This document shows positions 1 through 9,449 of a stretch of DNA of 64,000 bases, one piece after another. The notes beneath the pieces were generated by a model. That model ran no database searches and was not told the DNA's origin. It was given only the letters and a program-made list of their open reading frames with translations. Position 1 is the first letter of the stretch. Each line of letters opens with the position of its first letter. Source of the DNA: Salinibacterium sp. SWN248 (GTDB taxonomy: Bacteria > Actinomycetota > Actinomycetes > Actinomycetales > Microbacteriaceae). A program made the position numbers and the translations under genes. The stretch covers positions 124,001 to 188,000 of the forward strand of contig NZ_JADYWW010000003.1 of NCBI RefSeq assembly GCF_015864575.1, written 5' to 3'.

Positions 1-2
1 TC

Positions 3-479
3 CAGGGCACGATCAAGAGCGCTACGGCGTTCGGCATCCTGCTGTCGGAGGGCATCGGCGACACGATTCGTGTCTCGCTCTCGGCACCGCCCGTGCAGGA
101 AATCAAGGTTGGCCTGCAGATTCTGCAGTCGCTCAATCTGCGCGAGCGCAAGCTCGAAATCGTGTCGTGCCCCTCGTGTGGTCGCGCTCAGGTCGACGTC
201 TACAAGCTCGCAAACGATGTCACTGAGGGCCTCGAGGGCATGACTGTCCCGCTACGTGTCGCTGTTATGGGTTGCGTAGTCAACGGACCTGGTGAAGCTC
301 GCGAAGCTGACCTCGGTGTTGCCAGTGGTAACGGCAAGGGCCAGATCTTTGTGAAGGGTGAAGTCATCAAGACGGTTCCCGAAGCAGACATCGTGGCGAC
401 CTTGATCGAAGAGGCCAATCGCATCGCAGCAGAGATGCCTGCCGGTGCCACGGGAAGTCCGCAAGTTCTCACCCCGTAG
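3..479 (+). CDS. ispG: 4-hydroxy-3-methylbut-2-enyl diphosphate synthase, C-terminal part
   Basis: The reading frame is open from the left edge, so the start lies outside the window; about 158 residues remain. IspG (GcpE) makes HMBPP from methylerythritol cyclodiphosphate, the penultimate step of the MEP isoprenoid pathway, using a [4Fe-4S] cluster. The C-terminal cluster domain is intact: CPSCGR gives two cysteine ligands, and GCVVNGPGE gives the third cysteine and the family's conserved glutamate. The gene ends 18 bases before proS, an order common in Actinobacteria. Identification is by family motifs and is firm. Confidence 0.96.
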   Translation, partial: QGTIKSATAFGILLSEGIGDTIRVSLSAPPVQEIKVGLQILQSLNLRERKLEIVSCPSCGRAQVDVYKLANDVTEGLEGMTVPLRVAVMGCVVNGPGEAREADLGVASGNGKGQIFVKGEVIKTVPEADIVATLIEEANRIAAEMPAGATGSPQVLTP

Positions 480-485
480 GCGCAC

Positions 486-491
486 TACCAT
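486..491 (+). promoter_or_regulatory. -10 element of a probable leaderless proS transcript
   Basis: TACCAT, then 6 bases, then the GTG start of proS. No Shine-Dalgarno sequence is present, so transcription probably starts at the start codon. Confidence 0.5.
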
Positions 492-497
492 TGAGGC

Positions 498-2279
498 GTG
501 TCTACACGTCTCTCTCAACTCTTTGTCCGCACGCTTCGCGAAGATCCCGTCGATGCTGAAGTAGCAAGCCACCGCCTTTTGGTGCGCGCCGGCTACATCC
601 GTCGTCAGGCTCCCGGTGTTTTTGCGTGGTTGCCACTCGGGCTTAAGGTTCGCCGCAAGATCGAAGCGGTCATCCGTGAAGAACTCGAGTCGTTTGGTGC
701 CCAAGAGGTGCTGTTCCCGGCTCTGCTGCCGCGCGAACCCTACGAGCTCACGGGCCGCTGGACTGAGTACGGTGACGGCATCTTCCGTCTTAAGGACCGC
801 AAAGACGCCGACTACCTGTTGGCACCCACGCACGAAGAGGTCTTCACGTTGCTCGTGAAAGACCTGTACTCGAGCTACAAAGACTTGCCGCTGTCGCTGT
901 ACCAAATCCAGGACAAGTACCGCGATGAGGCCCGCCCCCGTGCCGGTCTGCTGCGTGGTCGCGAGTTCTCGATGAAAGACAGCTACTCCTTCGATTACAC
1001 GGATGCCGGACTCGACGTCTCGTACCAGCAGCACCGTGACGCCTACGAGCGCATCTTCAACCGCTTGGGCCTCGAGTACGTTGTCGTGTCGGCGGATGCC
1101 GGTGCGATGGGTGGCTCCAAGAGCGAAGAGTTCCTGCACCCAACCCCCGTCGGCGAAGACACCTTCGTGCGCTCGGCTGGTGGCTACGCCGCCAACGTTG
1201 AGGCGTACCGCACGACTGTTCCCGAGGCATTGCCGATTGACGGCCTGCCCGCCCCGCTGATTTTCGATTCGCCGAACACTCCCACGATCGATACTCTTGT
1301 TGCTCTCGCTAACGAAGAGCAGCCCCGCGACGATCGTCCTTGGACTGCAGCAGACACGCTCAAGAACATCGTTCTGGCTCTCACCTCGATCGATGGCACG
1401 CGCGAGCTCGTTGTTGTCGGTTTGCCCGGCGACCGCGATGTCGACATGAAGCGCGCCGAGGTCGCCTTCGCGCCGGCTGAGGTCGAACCTGCAACGGAAA
1501 AGGACTTTGCCGAGCTGGCCAAGCTCGAGGGAAACCCCGGCTTCGTCAAGGGCTACATCGGTCCGTGGTCGCCCGAGGGCGCTGTCATCGGCGAGAAGTC
1601 GACGACGGGCGTGCGCTTCGTGCTCGACCCCCGCGTCGTTGATGGCACGCAGTGGATCACGGGCGCCAATCTCCACGAAAAGCACGTTCTCGGCCTCGTC
1701 GCCGGTCGTGACTTTATTGCGGACGGCACCGTTGAAGTTGCGGATGTCCGCGCCGGCGATCCTGCCCCTGACGGCAGTGGTCCCATCGAGACCGCTCGAG
1801 GCATGGAAATCGGTCACGTCTTCCAGCTCGGCCGCAAGTACGCCGAGGTTCTCGGGCTCAAGGTTCTCGATGAGAACGGCAAGCTTGTCACCGTCACGAT
1901 GGGTTCCTACGGAATCGGTGTCACCCGCTTGATGGCGGCCATCGCTGAGACCACGAACGATGGCAAGGGCCTGTTGTGGCCCAAGCAGATCAGTCCCTTC
2001 GACGTGCACATCGTTGCTGCGGGCAAGGATGCTGTTGTCTACGAGACTGCTGAAGGGCTCGTGGGCTCGCTTGAGCAGGCCGGCCTTGACGTGCTCTTCG
2101 ATGATCGCCCCAAGGTGTCGCCGGGTGTGAAGTTCGGCGATGCCGAGCTTCTTGGCGTTCCCACGATCGTGATTGTCGGTCGCGATGCCGCCAATGGAAT
2201 GGTCGAAGTCTGGGATCGCGTGACGAACGAGCGCACGAGCACTCCTGTCGCCGATGTCGTCGCCGCACTCTCTAAATAA
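498..2279 (+). CDS. proS: prolyl-tRNA synthetase (bacterial type with editing insertion)
   Basis: 593 residues, the usual length for the bacterial ProS that carries an editing domain between motifs 2 and 3. It charges tRNA-Pro with proline in the cytosol. Class II signatures are visible: the motif 1 region around [13 protein letters not shown], motif 2 as [17 protein letters not shown], and motif 3 as [13 protein letters not shown], followed by the anticodon-binding domain. The GTG at 498 is preferred because TACCAT ends 6 bases upstream and the protein begins directly with the N-terminal pattern expected of the family. It sits between ispG and nusA in the same orientation. Confidence 0.97.
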   Translation: MSTRLSQLFVRTLREDPVDAEVASHRLLVRAGYIRRQAPGVFAWLPLGLKVRRKIEAVIREELESFGAQEVLFPALLPREPYELTGRWTEYGDGIFRLKDRKDADYLLAPTHEEVFTLLVKDLYSSYKDLPLSLYQIQDKYRDEARPRAGLLRGREFSMKDSYSFDYTDAGLDVSYQQHRDAYERIFNRLGLEYVVVSADAGAMGGSKSEEFLHPTPVGEDTFVRSAGGYAANVEAYRTTVPEALPIDGLPAPLIFDSPNTPTIDTLVALANEEQPRDDRPWTAADTLKNIVLALTSIDGTRELVVVGLPGDRDVDMKRAEVAFAPAEVEPATEKDFAELAKLEGNPGFVKGYIGPWSPEGAVIGEKSTTGVRFVLDPRVVDGTQWITGANLHEKHVLGLVAGRDFIADGTVEVADVRAGDPAPDGSGPIETARGMEIGHVFQLGRKYAEVLGLKVLDENGKLVTVTMGSYGIGVTRLMAAIAETTNDGKGLLWPKQISPFDVHIVAAGKDAVVYETAEGLVGSLEQAGLDVLFDDRPKVSPGVKFGDAELLGVPTIVIVGRDAANGMVEVWDRVTNERTSTPVADVVAALSK

Positions 2280-2285
2280 GCCAGC

Positions 2286-2291
2286 TAAACT
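2286..2291 (+). promoter_or_regulatory. possible -10 element for nusA
   Basis: TAAACT just after the proS stop fits an actinobacterial TANNNT -10. It would give nusA a leader of about 55 bases with a GGAGGT ribosome site at 2344-2349. No convincing -35 is seen. Confidence 0.35.
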
Positions 2292-2354
2292 AGCAAGTTC
2301 GGAGCCGCAGACGGTTCTGAGTCACAACCCCTAAATGAATATCGGAGGTCCTCA

Positions 2355-3353
2355 ATGGATATCGACTTGAGCGTGCTGCGCATGATGGAGCGCGAGCGAG
2401 AGATACCGTTCGAAGAACTGGTGCAGATCATTGAGCAGGCGATTTTGAGCGCCTATCTCAAGCACGTTGAGGCTCCCGAAGGTAAGGCTGTCGAAGTACA
2501 GCCGACCGCTCGCGTTGTGCTCGACCGCAAAACCGGACACGTCAGTGTCTGGGTCCCTGAGTATGACGAAGAGGGTGCGGTTATTGGCGAGGCTGAAGAT
2601 AGCCCCAGTGATTTCGGACGTATTGCAGCGTTCGCGGCAAAACAGGTCATCAACCAGCGCTTGCGCGACATTGGTGACGACAAGGTTCTTGGCGAGTTCA
2701 AGGGCCGAGAGGGAGACATCGTTGCCGGAGTGATCCAGCAGGGTCCCAACCCGCGCATGATCCACATCGACCTCGGCTCGGTGGAGGCAATCATGCCTCC
2801 CGAAGAGCAGGTCCCCAGCGAGGAATACACGCACGGATCACGCATTCGGGTGTACGTCACCGCTGTGAACAAGGGCGACAAGGGGCCGCAGATTACGGTC
2901 AGCCGCACCCACCCGTCGCTCGTTCGCAAGCTCTTCGCGCTTGAGGTTCCCGAAATTGCCAGCGGACTGGTAGAAATCACTTCTGTAGCCCGCGAGGCGG
3001 GCCACCGCACCAAGATGGCGGTTCGGGCAACCGAGACCGGCATCAACGCGAAGGGTTCCTGCATTGGCGAGCTCGGCCAGCGTGTGCGGGCAGTAACGGC
3101 GGAGCTCAACAACGAGAAAATCGACATCGTCGACTACTCCGAGAACCTGGCCACGTTTGTTGCTAATGCTCTCTCGCCCGCCAAGGTATCGAGCTCCTTC
3201 GTGATCGATGAGGCCACCAAGGCAGTGCGTGCCCTCGTGCCCGACTACCAACTGTCATTGGCGATTGGCAAGGAAGGGCAAAACGCCCGACTGGCTGCCA
3301 AGCTCACCGGCGCGCGCATCGACATCCAGCCCGACTCGATTCTCGACGACTAA
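2355..3353 (+). CDS. nusA: transcription termination/antitermination factor NusA
   Basis: 332 residues. NusA binds RNA polymerase and modulates pausing, termination and antitermination. An N-terminal polymerase-binding domain, an S1 domain and two KH domains can be followed; the second KH ends in the typical [18 protein letters not shown] stretch. The C-terminal acidic repeats of proteobacterial NusA are absent, as usual in Gram-positives. A strong GGAGGT precedes the ATG. No rimP lies between proS and nusA; only 75 bases separate them. A strong hairpin follows the stop codon. Confidence 0.97.
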   Translation: MDIDLSVLRMMEREREIPFEELVQIIEQAILSAYLKHVEAPEGKAVEVQPTARVVLDRKTGHVSVWVPEYDEEGAVIGEAEDSPSDFGRIAAFAAKQVINQRLRDIGDDKVLGEFKGREGDIVAGVIQQGPNPRMIHIDLGSVEAIMPPEEQVPSEEYTHGSRIRVYVTAVNKGDKGPQITVSRTHPSLVRKLFALEVPEIASGLVEITSVAREAGHRTKMAVRATETGINAKGSCIGELGQRVRAVTAELNNEKIDIVDYSENLATFVANALSPAKVSSSFVIDEATKAVRALVPDYQLSLAIGKEGQNARLAAKLTGARIDIQPDSILDD

Positions 3354-3364
3354 TAGTCGTACGC

Positions 3365-3405
3365 CTGGCTCTCCCCTCAGCGCAGTGCGCTGAGGGGAGA
3401 GCCAG
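3365..3405 (+). terminator. 19-bp perfect hairpin after nusA
   Basis: Arms 3365-3383 and 3387-3405 are perfectly complementary with an AGT loop. No T-tract follows. It lies between nusA and ylxR, so it may be a partial terminator or processing site inside the operon. Confidence 0.6.
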
Positions 3406-3474
3406 TAGCGTTCCATCGCCGCGTGCGCTCAGTGTCGGGCGCGGGGGAGTGCGGGATTGCAGAGTAGGGGTATC

Positions 3475-3765
3475 ATGGAAGCAGTAAGAACGTGTATTGG
3501 CTGTCGCGCGAGCGCCAGCAGATCCTCGTTACTGAGGGTTATCGCATCTCACGGTGCGGTTGTGGCCGACCATTCGGCCACACTTCCGGGTCGCGGTGCG
3601 TGGCTTCATCCCACAACCACGTGTTTTGAGTCTGCAATCAAACGCAGAGCTTTTGCACGTGCGTTGAAGGTGGAACCACCGCTAGATACCGGAGCACTTC
3701 TTTCAGTGTTAGCTGAATATGAGGCGGGACATCAACCGATGTCCCCTAACGAACAGGCTGATTGA
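3475..3765 (+). CDS. ylxR: YlxR family RNA-binding protein
   Basis: 96 residues from the ATG at 3475. YlxR (DUF448) proteins are small basic nucleic-acid-binding proteins encoded between nusA and infB; the signature R-T-C-I-G-C-R is at the N terminus, and a GRGAWLHP stretch matches the conserved core. A TTG at 3457 would add six residues, but the ATG gives the family-typical N terminus and has GTAGGGG about six bases upstream. Assignment by motif plus gene position is firm. Confidence 0.9.
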   Translation: MEAVRTCIGCRASASRSSLLRVIASHGAVVADHSATLPGRGAWLHPTTTCFESAIKRRAFARALKVEPPLDTGALLSVLAEYEAGHQPMSPNEQAD

Positions 3766-3855
3766 CCTATGGACAACTAATGAGCGGCTCGAAATGAGTT
3801 CCGTCCGTAATTAGTGGTCTGCCCCTGTCTGGGAGCAGACCCAGACAGGAGAAAA

Positions 3856-6672
3856 GTGGCTGCAAAACCACGCGTACACGAAGTCGCCGCCGAAGCTGGC
3901 GTCGATAGCAAGGCTGCTCTAGCGAAGCTCAAAGAAATGGGCGAATTCGTTAAGGGCCCGTCATCGAGCATTGAGCCCCCCGTCGCACGACGGTTGAAGG
4001 CTGCACTCGAAGCTGACGCAGCGAAAGCACCGGCAGAGCCGGAGAAGCCCAAGGCTGCTCCCAAGGCCGCGCCGAAGGCTGCCGCTAAAGCGACACCGAA
4101 GCCCAAAACTCCGATGCCAAGCGCGCCGACCCCAGCACCTGTTGCTGAGGAAGCACCCGCAGCAGCACCGGAGCCCGAGCACGCTGCTGAACCAGAAGAA
4201 GGCGCGGCTCCCGCTCCTCTGACGGTTGCCGAGCGTCAAGCTCAGGCACTGGCTGCTGAAAAGGCACTGGCCGCAGAAAAGGCTTCTGCCGAGTCTGGTG
4301 CAAAGCCCGAGGGCGGCGCAGCAGATGCTCCCAACCCTTCCTCTGTTCCTCGTCCGGGTACTCCCCGTCCGGGAAACAACCCTTTCGCCTCCAATCAAGG
4401 CATGGGGCGTCCCGCACCTGCCGGTGGCGCAAGCTCGATTCCTCGTCCCGGCGCTCCGCGTCCGGGCTTGCCTCGTCCTGGCGCTCCGCGTCCGGGTGCA
4501 CCTCGTCCCGGTTCGCCGCGCCCAGGTTCACCTCGTCCCGGTGCACCTCGTCCGGGTGGACCAGGTCAGGGTCAGCGTCCCGGTGGCTTCGGTCAGCGTC
4601 CAGGCGGTCCCGCTGGAGCAGGTGCCGGCGCACGCCCAGGTGGAGCTGGTGGCGGATTCCGTCCCGGTGGAGCACCAGGAAACAACTTTGGGCCTAACCG
4701 TCCACCAGCCGGCGGTCGCGGTCGCGGTCCCGGCGGAGGTACCGCAGGTGCTTTCGGTCGCGGTGGCGGCAAGAGCAAGGCACGCAAGTCCAAGCGGGCG
4801 AAGCGGGCAGAGTTCGAACTGAGAGAAGCACCGTCGCTTGGTGGCGTTAGCGTCCCCCGCGGAAACGGCAAGGAAGTTATTCGCCTTCGCCGTGGTGCAT
4901 CGATCACCGACTTTGCCGACAAGATCGACACGAGCCCCGGAAACCTCGTCACCGTACTGTTCCACTTGGGACAGATGGCGACAGCAACCGAGTCCCTCGA
5001 CGAGGCGACCTTCGACATCCTGGGTGAAGAGCTCGGGTTCAAGATCGAAATGGTCTCGCCTGAGGAAGAAGACCGTGAACTGCTTCTCGGCTTCGACATG
5101 GACCTCGACCAAGAGCTGGAAGACGAATCTGACGACGAACTCGTCATCCGTCCTCCCGTTGTTACCGTCATGGGTCACGTCGACCACGGTAAGACCAAGC
5201 TGCTTGACGCCATCCGTAACGCCAACGTTGTTGCTGGCGAAGCCGGCGGTATCACGCAGCACATTGGTGCTTACCAGGTCGTCAAGGAGCACGACGGTTA
5301 CGAACGTCCGATCACCTTCATTGACACCCCGGGTCACGAAGCGTTCACCGCTATGCGTGCTCGTGGTGCTCAGGTCACCGACGTTGCCATCCTCGTGGTT
5401 GCAGCAGATGACGGAATCATGCCCCAGACGGTTGAAGCACTCAACCACGCTCAGGCAGCAAACGTTCCAATCGTTGTCGCGATCAACAAGATCGATAAAG
5501 AGGGTGCAAACCCGGCCAAGGTGCGCCAGCAGCTCACCGAATTCGGCCTCGTCGCAGAAGAGTACGGCGGAGACACCATGTTCATGGATGTCTCAGCGCT
5601 CAACAAGGTCGGTATCACCGAGCTTCTTGACGCAGTGCTCCTGACAGCGGATGCCGGACTCGACCTGCGTGCAAACCCCAACAAGGATGCTCGTGGTGTC
5701 GCGATTGAAGCCAAGCTCGACAAGGGTCGCGGTGCTGTTGCTACCGTGCTCATCCAGTCGGGAACGCTTGAAATCGGAGACCCCATCGTTGCGGGTACCG
5801 CCTACGGTCGCGTTCGTGCCATGTTCGACGAGAACGGTGGATCGGTTACTCACGCGGAGCCTTCGCGCCCCGTTGCCGTACTCGGTCTGACTTCAGTACC
5901 CAAGGCCGGCGACGTGTTCTTGGTTACCGATGACGACCGCATGGCCCGCCAGATCGCTGAAAAGCGCGAAGCAGCAGAGCGCAACGCAATGCTCGCTCGT
6001 AGCCGCAAGCGCATCAGCCTCGAGGACTTCACGAAGGCCCTCGAAGACGGCAAGGTCGAATCGCTCAACCTCATCATCAAGGGTGACGTATCGGGTGCTG
6101 TTGAAGCCCTCGAAGAGTCGCTGCTCAAGATTGATGTTGATGACTCGGTTCAGCTGCGCATCATCCACCGCGGTGTCGGTGCTGTTACCGAAAGCGACAT
6201 CAACCTCGCCACGGTCGACAACGCCATCATCATTGGATTCAACGTTCGCCCCGACCCGAAGGCACGCGAGCGTGCCGTTCGCGAAGGTGTCGACGTGCGC
6301 TTCTACTCGGTCATCTACGCCGCACTTGAAGACGTTGAGAACTCGCTCAAGGGAATGCTCAAGCCTGAATTTGAAGAAGTTCAGTCGGGTGTTGCTGAGA
6401 TCCGCGAGATCTTCCGTTCCTCCAAGGTCGGAAACATCGCTGGTGTCATCGTGCGTTCGGGAACGATCACGCGAAACGCCAAGGCACGAGTTATCCGCGA
6501 AGGTGTCGTCGTTGGCGACAACCTGGCGATCGACTCGCTGCGTCGCTTCAAGGATGACGTCACTGAAGTTCGTACCGACTACGAAGCCGGTATCGGTCTT
6601 GGTAAGTTCAACGACATCCAAATCGGTGACGAGATCGAGACAATTGAAATGAAGGAAAAGCCGCGGGTCTAG
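3856..6672 (+). CDS. infB: translation initiation factor IF-2
   Basis: 938 residues from the GTG at 3856, which has AGGAG at 3846-3850; an upstream in-frame ATG (3814) lacks this site. IF-2 places initiator tRNA on the 30S subunit and promotes subunit joining. The IF2 N-domain is at residues 1-55. It is followed by an Ala/Pro/Glu-rich linker and a Gly/Pro/Arg-rich region with repeated PRPGAPRPG units (about 4330-4770). The GTPase domain has GHVDHGKT at 440-447, then DTPGHEAF and NKID. Domains II, III and IV (initiator tRNA binding) follow. The long low-complexity N terminus is normal for Actinobacteria. Confidence 0.97.
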   Translation: MAAKPRVHEVAAEAGVDSKAALAKLKEMGEFVKGPSSSIEPPVARRLKAALEADAAKAPAEPEKPKAAPKAAPKAAAKATPKPKTPMPSAPTPAPVAEEAPAAAPEPEHAAEPEEGAAPAPLTVAERQAQALAAEKALAAEKASAESGAKPEGGAADAPNPSSVPRPGTPRPGNNPFASNQGMGRPAPAGGASSIPRPGAPRPGLPRPGAPRPGAPRPGSPRPGSPRPGAPRPGGPGQGQRPGGFGQRPGGPAGAGAGARPGGAGGGFRPGGAPGNNFGPNRPPAGGRGRGPGGGTAGAFGRGGGKSKARKSKRAKRAEFELREAPSLGGVSVPRGNGKEVIRLRRGASITDFADKIDTSPGNLVTVLFHLGQMATATESLDEATFDILGEELGFKIEMVSPEEEDRELLLGFDMDLDQELEDESDDELVIRPPVVTVMGHVDHGKTKLLDAIRNANVVAGEAGGITQHIGAYQVVKEHDGYERPITFIDTPGHEAFTAMRARGAQVTDVAILVVAADDGIMPQTVEALNHAQAANVPIVVAINKIDKEGANPAKVRQQLTEFGLVAEEYGGDTMFMDVSALNKVGITELLDAVLLTADAGLDLRANPNKDARGVAIEAKLDKGRGAVATVLIQSGTLEIGDPIVAGTAYGRVRAMFDENGGSVTHAEPSRPVAVLGLTSVPKAGDVFLVTDDDRMARQIAEKREAAERNAMLARSRKRISLEDFTKALEDGKVESLNLIIKGDVSGAVEALEESLLKIDVDDSVQLRIIHRGVGAVTESDINLATVDNAIIIGFNVRPDPKARERAVREGVDVRFYSVIYAALEDVENSLKGMLKPEFEEVQSGVAEIREIFRSSKVGNIAGVIVRSGTITRNAKARVIREGVVVGDNLAIDSLRRFKDDVTEVRTDYEAGIGLGKFNDIQIGDEIETIEMKEKPRV

Positions 6673-6685
6673 CTCGCTGGCTTAT

Positions 6686-6750
6686 GACGGCACCCCGGTC
6701 AGGAAGCGGAGCTACGCAGGCTCCGCAAGCTTCCTGACCGGGGTGCCGTC
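6686..6750 (+). terminator. 22-bp perfect hairpin between infB and rbfA
   Basis: Arms 6686-6707 and 6729-6750 match perfectly, and a second short stem (CGGAGC with GCTCCG, 6707-6712 and 6720-6725) caps the loop. There is no long T-tract. It probably ends or processes the infB transcript and suggests rbfA is partly uncoupled from it. Confidence 0.65.
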
Positions 6751-6798
6751 AACGCCTCGGTTATTCTCGAGGCAGCAAAAGTTATAGAAGGAGTAGAG

Positions 6799-7305
6799 AT
6801 GGTTGACGCAGCTCGTGCCGCGAAAATGGCCGACCGTATCAAGGTGATCGTTGCCAAGACCCTAGAACGTGGCATCCGAGACCCGCGCCTCGGCTTTGTC
6901 ACCATCACTGACGTCCGGGTAACCGGCGACCTCCAGCATGCCTCGGTCTTCTACACGGTGTACGGCACCGACGAAGAACGCAGCGACAGCGCAGCGGCTC
7001 TCAAATCGGCCACCGGCCTCGTGCGCCGTGAAGTGGGTAAGAACCTCACCGCACGCCTCACGCCATCAATTCAGTTCATTGCAGACGGCATCCCCGAGAA
7101 CGCGGCTCTCATCGACTCGCTTCTTACGGAAGCCCAACAGCGGGACGCGTCGGTTGACGCTCTCAAGAAGAGCGCGAAGTACGCAGGAGAAGAAGACCCC
7201 TACGTGAAGCCTCGCGATTTTGCCGCCGAAGAAGAAGCCGCAGGCTTTGACGACGACGACGACGACGAGGACGACGACGACGAGGATGACACCACCCACG
7301 CCTAG
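6799..7305 (+). CDS. rbfA: ribosome-binding factor A
   Basis: 168 residues, cytosolic. RbfA binds the 30S subunit and assists 16S rRNA 5'-end maturation and cold adaptation. The KH-like core (residues about 1-120) contains the family's GFVTITDVRVTGDL segment and a HASVFYTV strand. A strong AAGGAG lies upstream of the ATG. The C terminus is extended by a nearly pure Asp/Glu tail (about 7247-7290), common in actinobacterial RbfA. Convergent with mutY. Confidence 0.95.
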   Translation: MVDAARAAKMADRIKVIVAKTLERGIRDPRLGFVTITDVRVTGDLQHASVFYTVYGTDEERSDSAAALKSATGLVRREVGKNLTARLTPSIQFIADGIPENAALIDSLLTEAQQRDASVDALKKSAKYAGEEDPYVKPRDFAAEEEAAGFDDDDDDEDDDDEDDTTHA

Positions 7306-7308
7306 CGA

Positions 7309-7325
7309 CTGCCGCGTGCCGGCAG
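7309..7325. terminator. small hairpin between convergent rbfA and mutY
   Basis: CTGCCG pairs with CGGCAG around a 5-base loop; the position between convergent genes suggests a weak bidirectional terminator. Confidence 0.3.
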
Positions 7326-7344
7326 AGCGGCTGATTCACGCCCG

Positions 7345-8238
7345 TTAGGGCAGCGCGTATCCCGCGTCTTCGGCGACGGCGAGTCCGTCCTTCAGGAGGC
7401 CTGCCAGCGCGCGCTCGCGCTGTTCGGCATCCGCCCATATCTGCGTGATTTCGTCTGGGGTGACCGGCACATCGCTGGCCCGAAGCTCGGCAAGGATAAG
7501 ACCGCGCACTTGCCGGTCGGAGCCCTCAAACTTTTTCTGCACCACCTGCCGCTTGCCCTCATAAGCCGGGTAACCGGCAGCACGCCACGCGCACAGTTCG
7601 CGCACCGGGCATTGCTCACACAGCGGGTTCTTGGCCGTGCACACGATCGCGCCCAGTTCCATGACGGCGGCATTCGTCGCAGCAGAGGCAGCCCGGTCAT
7701 CAGGCAGGAGCTGTTCCATGGCTGCGAGGTCTCGTTTGCTCGAGGGCGGCCCGGCTTCACCCTCTCCATTGACGGCGCGAGCAATTACGCGACGCACATT
7801 GGTGTCAACGACCGGGTGATGGTGGCCGTAGGCGAACACAGCGACAGCGCGAGCCGTGTAGTCGCCGATCCCGGGCAGCGCCAGCAGGGTCGGCACATCC
7901 TCGGGAACCACGTTGTTGTGCTGCTCCGCGATGGCGGTTGCGGCGGCGTGCAGGTTGAGGGCACGACGCGGGTACCCGAGGCGCTCCCACGCCCGAACAG
8001 CGTCGCCAGGGGCGGAAGCGGCGAGGGCGGCGGGCGATGGCCAGCGTTCGAGCCACTGTTCGAGCCGTGGGATCACGCGAACGACCGGGGTTTGCTGGAG
8101 CATGATCTCGCTCACGAGGATTCCCCAGGCGCCGAAGCCGTCGTGTCGCCAGGGCAGATCGCGGCCATGTTCGACGAACCAGTCACCGATGAGCCTGGCG
8201 AGTTCAGCGCGGTCGGCCGTCGAGGTTTCTGTGGTCAC
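7345..8238 (-). CDS. mutY: A/G-specific adenine glycosylase
   Basis: 297 residues. MutY removes adenine mispaired with 8-oxoguanine in base excision repair. The helix-hairpin-helix glycosylase core carries the catalytic Glu44 in SEIMLQQTP and Asp145 in VVDTNVRRV. The iron-sulfur loop is complete: Cys200, Cys207, Cys210 and Cys216 in the C-x6-C-x2-C-x5-C pattern. The C-terminal part after the cluster is short, about 80 residues, so a full NUDIX-like mismatch-recognition domain is unlikely, as in other actinobacterial MutY. Starts at GTG; convergent with rbfA and just downstream of the reductase gene. Confidence 0.93.
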   Translation of the reverse strand: MTTETSTADRAELARLIGDWFVEHGRDLPWRHDGFGAWGILVSEIMLQQTPVVRVIPRLEQWLERWPSPAALAASAPGDAVRAWERLGYPRRALNLHAAATAIAEQHNNVVPEDVPTLLALPGIGDYTARAVAVFAYGHHHPVVDTNVRRVIARAVNGEGEAGPPSSKRDLAAMEQLLPDDRAASAATNAAVMELGAIVCTAKNPLCEQCPVRELCAWRAAGYPAYEGKRQVVQKKFEGSDRQVRGLILAELRASDVPVTPDEITQIWADAEQRERALAGLLKDGLAVAEDAGYALP

Positions 8239-8297
8239 GGAGGGGTGTCGGTTTCGTCGGGGTCGTGGGGGCGTTGTGTGAGGCTGTGTAGCACTGG

Positions 8298-9317
8298 CTA
8301 ACGCGTGGAGGGAGGCGTGGCGTCGAGCGCAGCGAATCGCGCGGCAACATCCTCCGTGGTCAGAAAATTGCCGGTCTCTTCGACGCCGTGAACAAGTTCG
8401 ACCATCAGCGCGTTGAGGGGAGCGGCACGGTTCAGTTCGTCGGCGGCGCGCACCACGGCACCGTTGAGGGCATCCACTTCACTGGGTTGACCGCGACGAA
8501 TGCTCTGCAGCGTCGAGCCAGGATTGGGGGTGTGCCCCATTCGCCGGCTCATGAGCAATGGGATGATCTGACCGAGCCACAGTGGTGACCGTGCCAGGTT
8601 ACGAAGGCGTCGGTGGGAGAGCCCCTGAAGTGTTTCGAAGCGGATTCCGGCAGCAAGGGCGGTGCGTGCTGTTTCGCGCATGCTCGCGGTCATTATCCGG
8701 CGCAGCGAACGATCGCCGATGACGGCCTGCACGCTGTGGCCAGTGATCGCAGGCAGCGCATTGACCTGATTGATGACGAGCTTTGTCCACTGTGCACCGC
8801 GAAAGTTGGGCACAGCGAAGGTTGGCATGACCGCGTTGAGTGCGTTTGCGGCATAACGTGCTGGCACATCGTTGTCTCCGGCAACACCCAAATAGCTGGG
8901 GCCGGCGGCGGTGACATGGATGGCGCCGGGGGAGAGGAACGAGGAGGCGAAGGTGGCGAGCCCGCCGATGATGTCTGACCGCGGCGAGGCGTAGGTGGCA
9001 ACGTCGAGCGAGTCGAGGCCGTTTTGAAAGATGACAACGGGGAGGTCACGCAAAAAGCGAATGTTCTCGCGAATCGCTTCTTCGGCGTCGTGCGCTTTTG
9101 TGGCGACAATCACGAGCTCGTTGACGCGGCTGAGGGTGCCAGAGGCGCGCACGCGAGAGACGCTGTCTCCCCAGGCCCCGGTGAGGGTCAGGCCCGATTC
9201 GCGGATGGCGTGGAGGTGAGCTCCTCGTGCCGTCACTTCGACATCATTGCCAGCGCGCGCGAGCAACGCTGCTATTGCACCGCCGACGGCACCCGCCCCA
9301 ATAACGCCGATTCGCAT
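8298..9317 (-). CDS. ketopantoate reductase family protein
   Basis: 339 residues with an N-terminal Rossmann fold (GAGAVGGAIAALLARAG, residues 7-23) and the helical ApbA/PanE C-terminal domain. Family members reduce 2-dehydropantoate to pantoate with NADPH for coenzyme A synthesis. TKAHD and FQNGLDS match conserved NADPH and substrate regions of the family. Many paralogues have other substrates and no other pantothenate gene is near, so the role as PanE is only possible. The start follows TAGACT plus 6 bases, a leaderless arrangement. Confidence 0.8.
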   Translation of the reverse strand: MRIGVIGAGAVGGAIAALLARAGNDVEVTARGAHLHAIRESGLTLTGAWGDSVSRVRASGTLSRVNELVIVATKAHDAEEAIRENIRFLRDLPVVIFQNGLDSLDVATYASPRSDIIGGLATFASSFLSPGAIHVTAAGPSYLGVAGDNDVPARYAANALNAVMPTFAVPNFRGAQWTKLVINQVNALPAITGHSVQAVIGDRSLRRIMTASMRETARTALAAGIRFETLQGLSHRRLRNLARSPLWLGQIIPLLMSRRMGHTPNPGSTLQSIRRGQPSEVDALNGAVVRAADELNRAAPLNALMVELVHGVEETGNFLTTEDVAARFAALDATPPSTR

Positions 9318-9323
9318 AGGGGA

Positions 9324-9329
9324 AGTCTA
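9324..9329 (-). promoter_or_regulatory. -10 element of a probable leaderless transcript (ketopantoate reductase-like gene)
   Basis: TAGACT on the minus strand, 6 bases before the ATG at 9317. No ribosome-binding site is present. Confidence 0.55.
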
Positions 9330-9400
9330 GGCGTACTGCGTGAACATTTATCGTGAGCGACCGCAATGGAGCGCCGCACATCGACCGCGTCAGAATTGGC

Positions 9401-9406
9401 TAAAGT
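9401..9406 (+). promoter_or_regulatory. possible -10 element for truB
   Basis: TAAAGT, about 44 bases before the truB start, which has its own AAAGGA ribosome site. This would be an ordinary leadered promoter. Confidence 0.35.
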
Positions 9407-9449
9407 TGTGGGGCTGCCCGTCCTGGGCACCCGTGCGGAAAGGAATGTC

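Noticed and set aside
252-2009. 585-codon open frame on the minus strand opposite proS
   Set aside because: Proline synthetase is unambiguous on the plus strand; the antisense frame has no family features and arises from high-GC codon use.
4330-4770. Short tandem repeats resembling a repeat array
   Set aside because: They encode the Pro/Gly/Arg-rich linker of IF-2; not CRISPR or intergenic repeats.
7247-7290. GAC/GAG microsatellite-like run
   Set aside because: It is the acidic C-terminal tail of RbfA, normal for this phylum.
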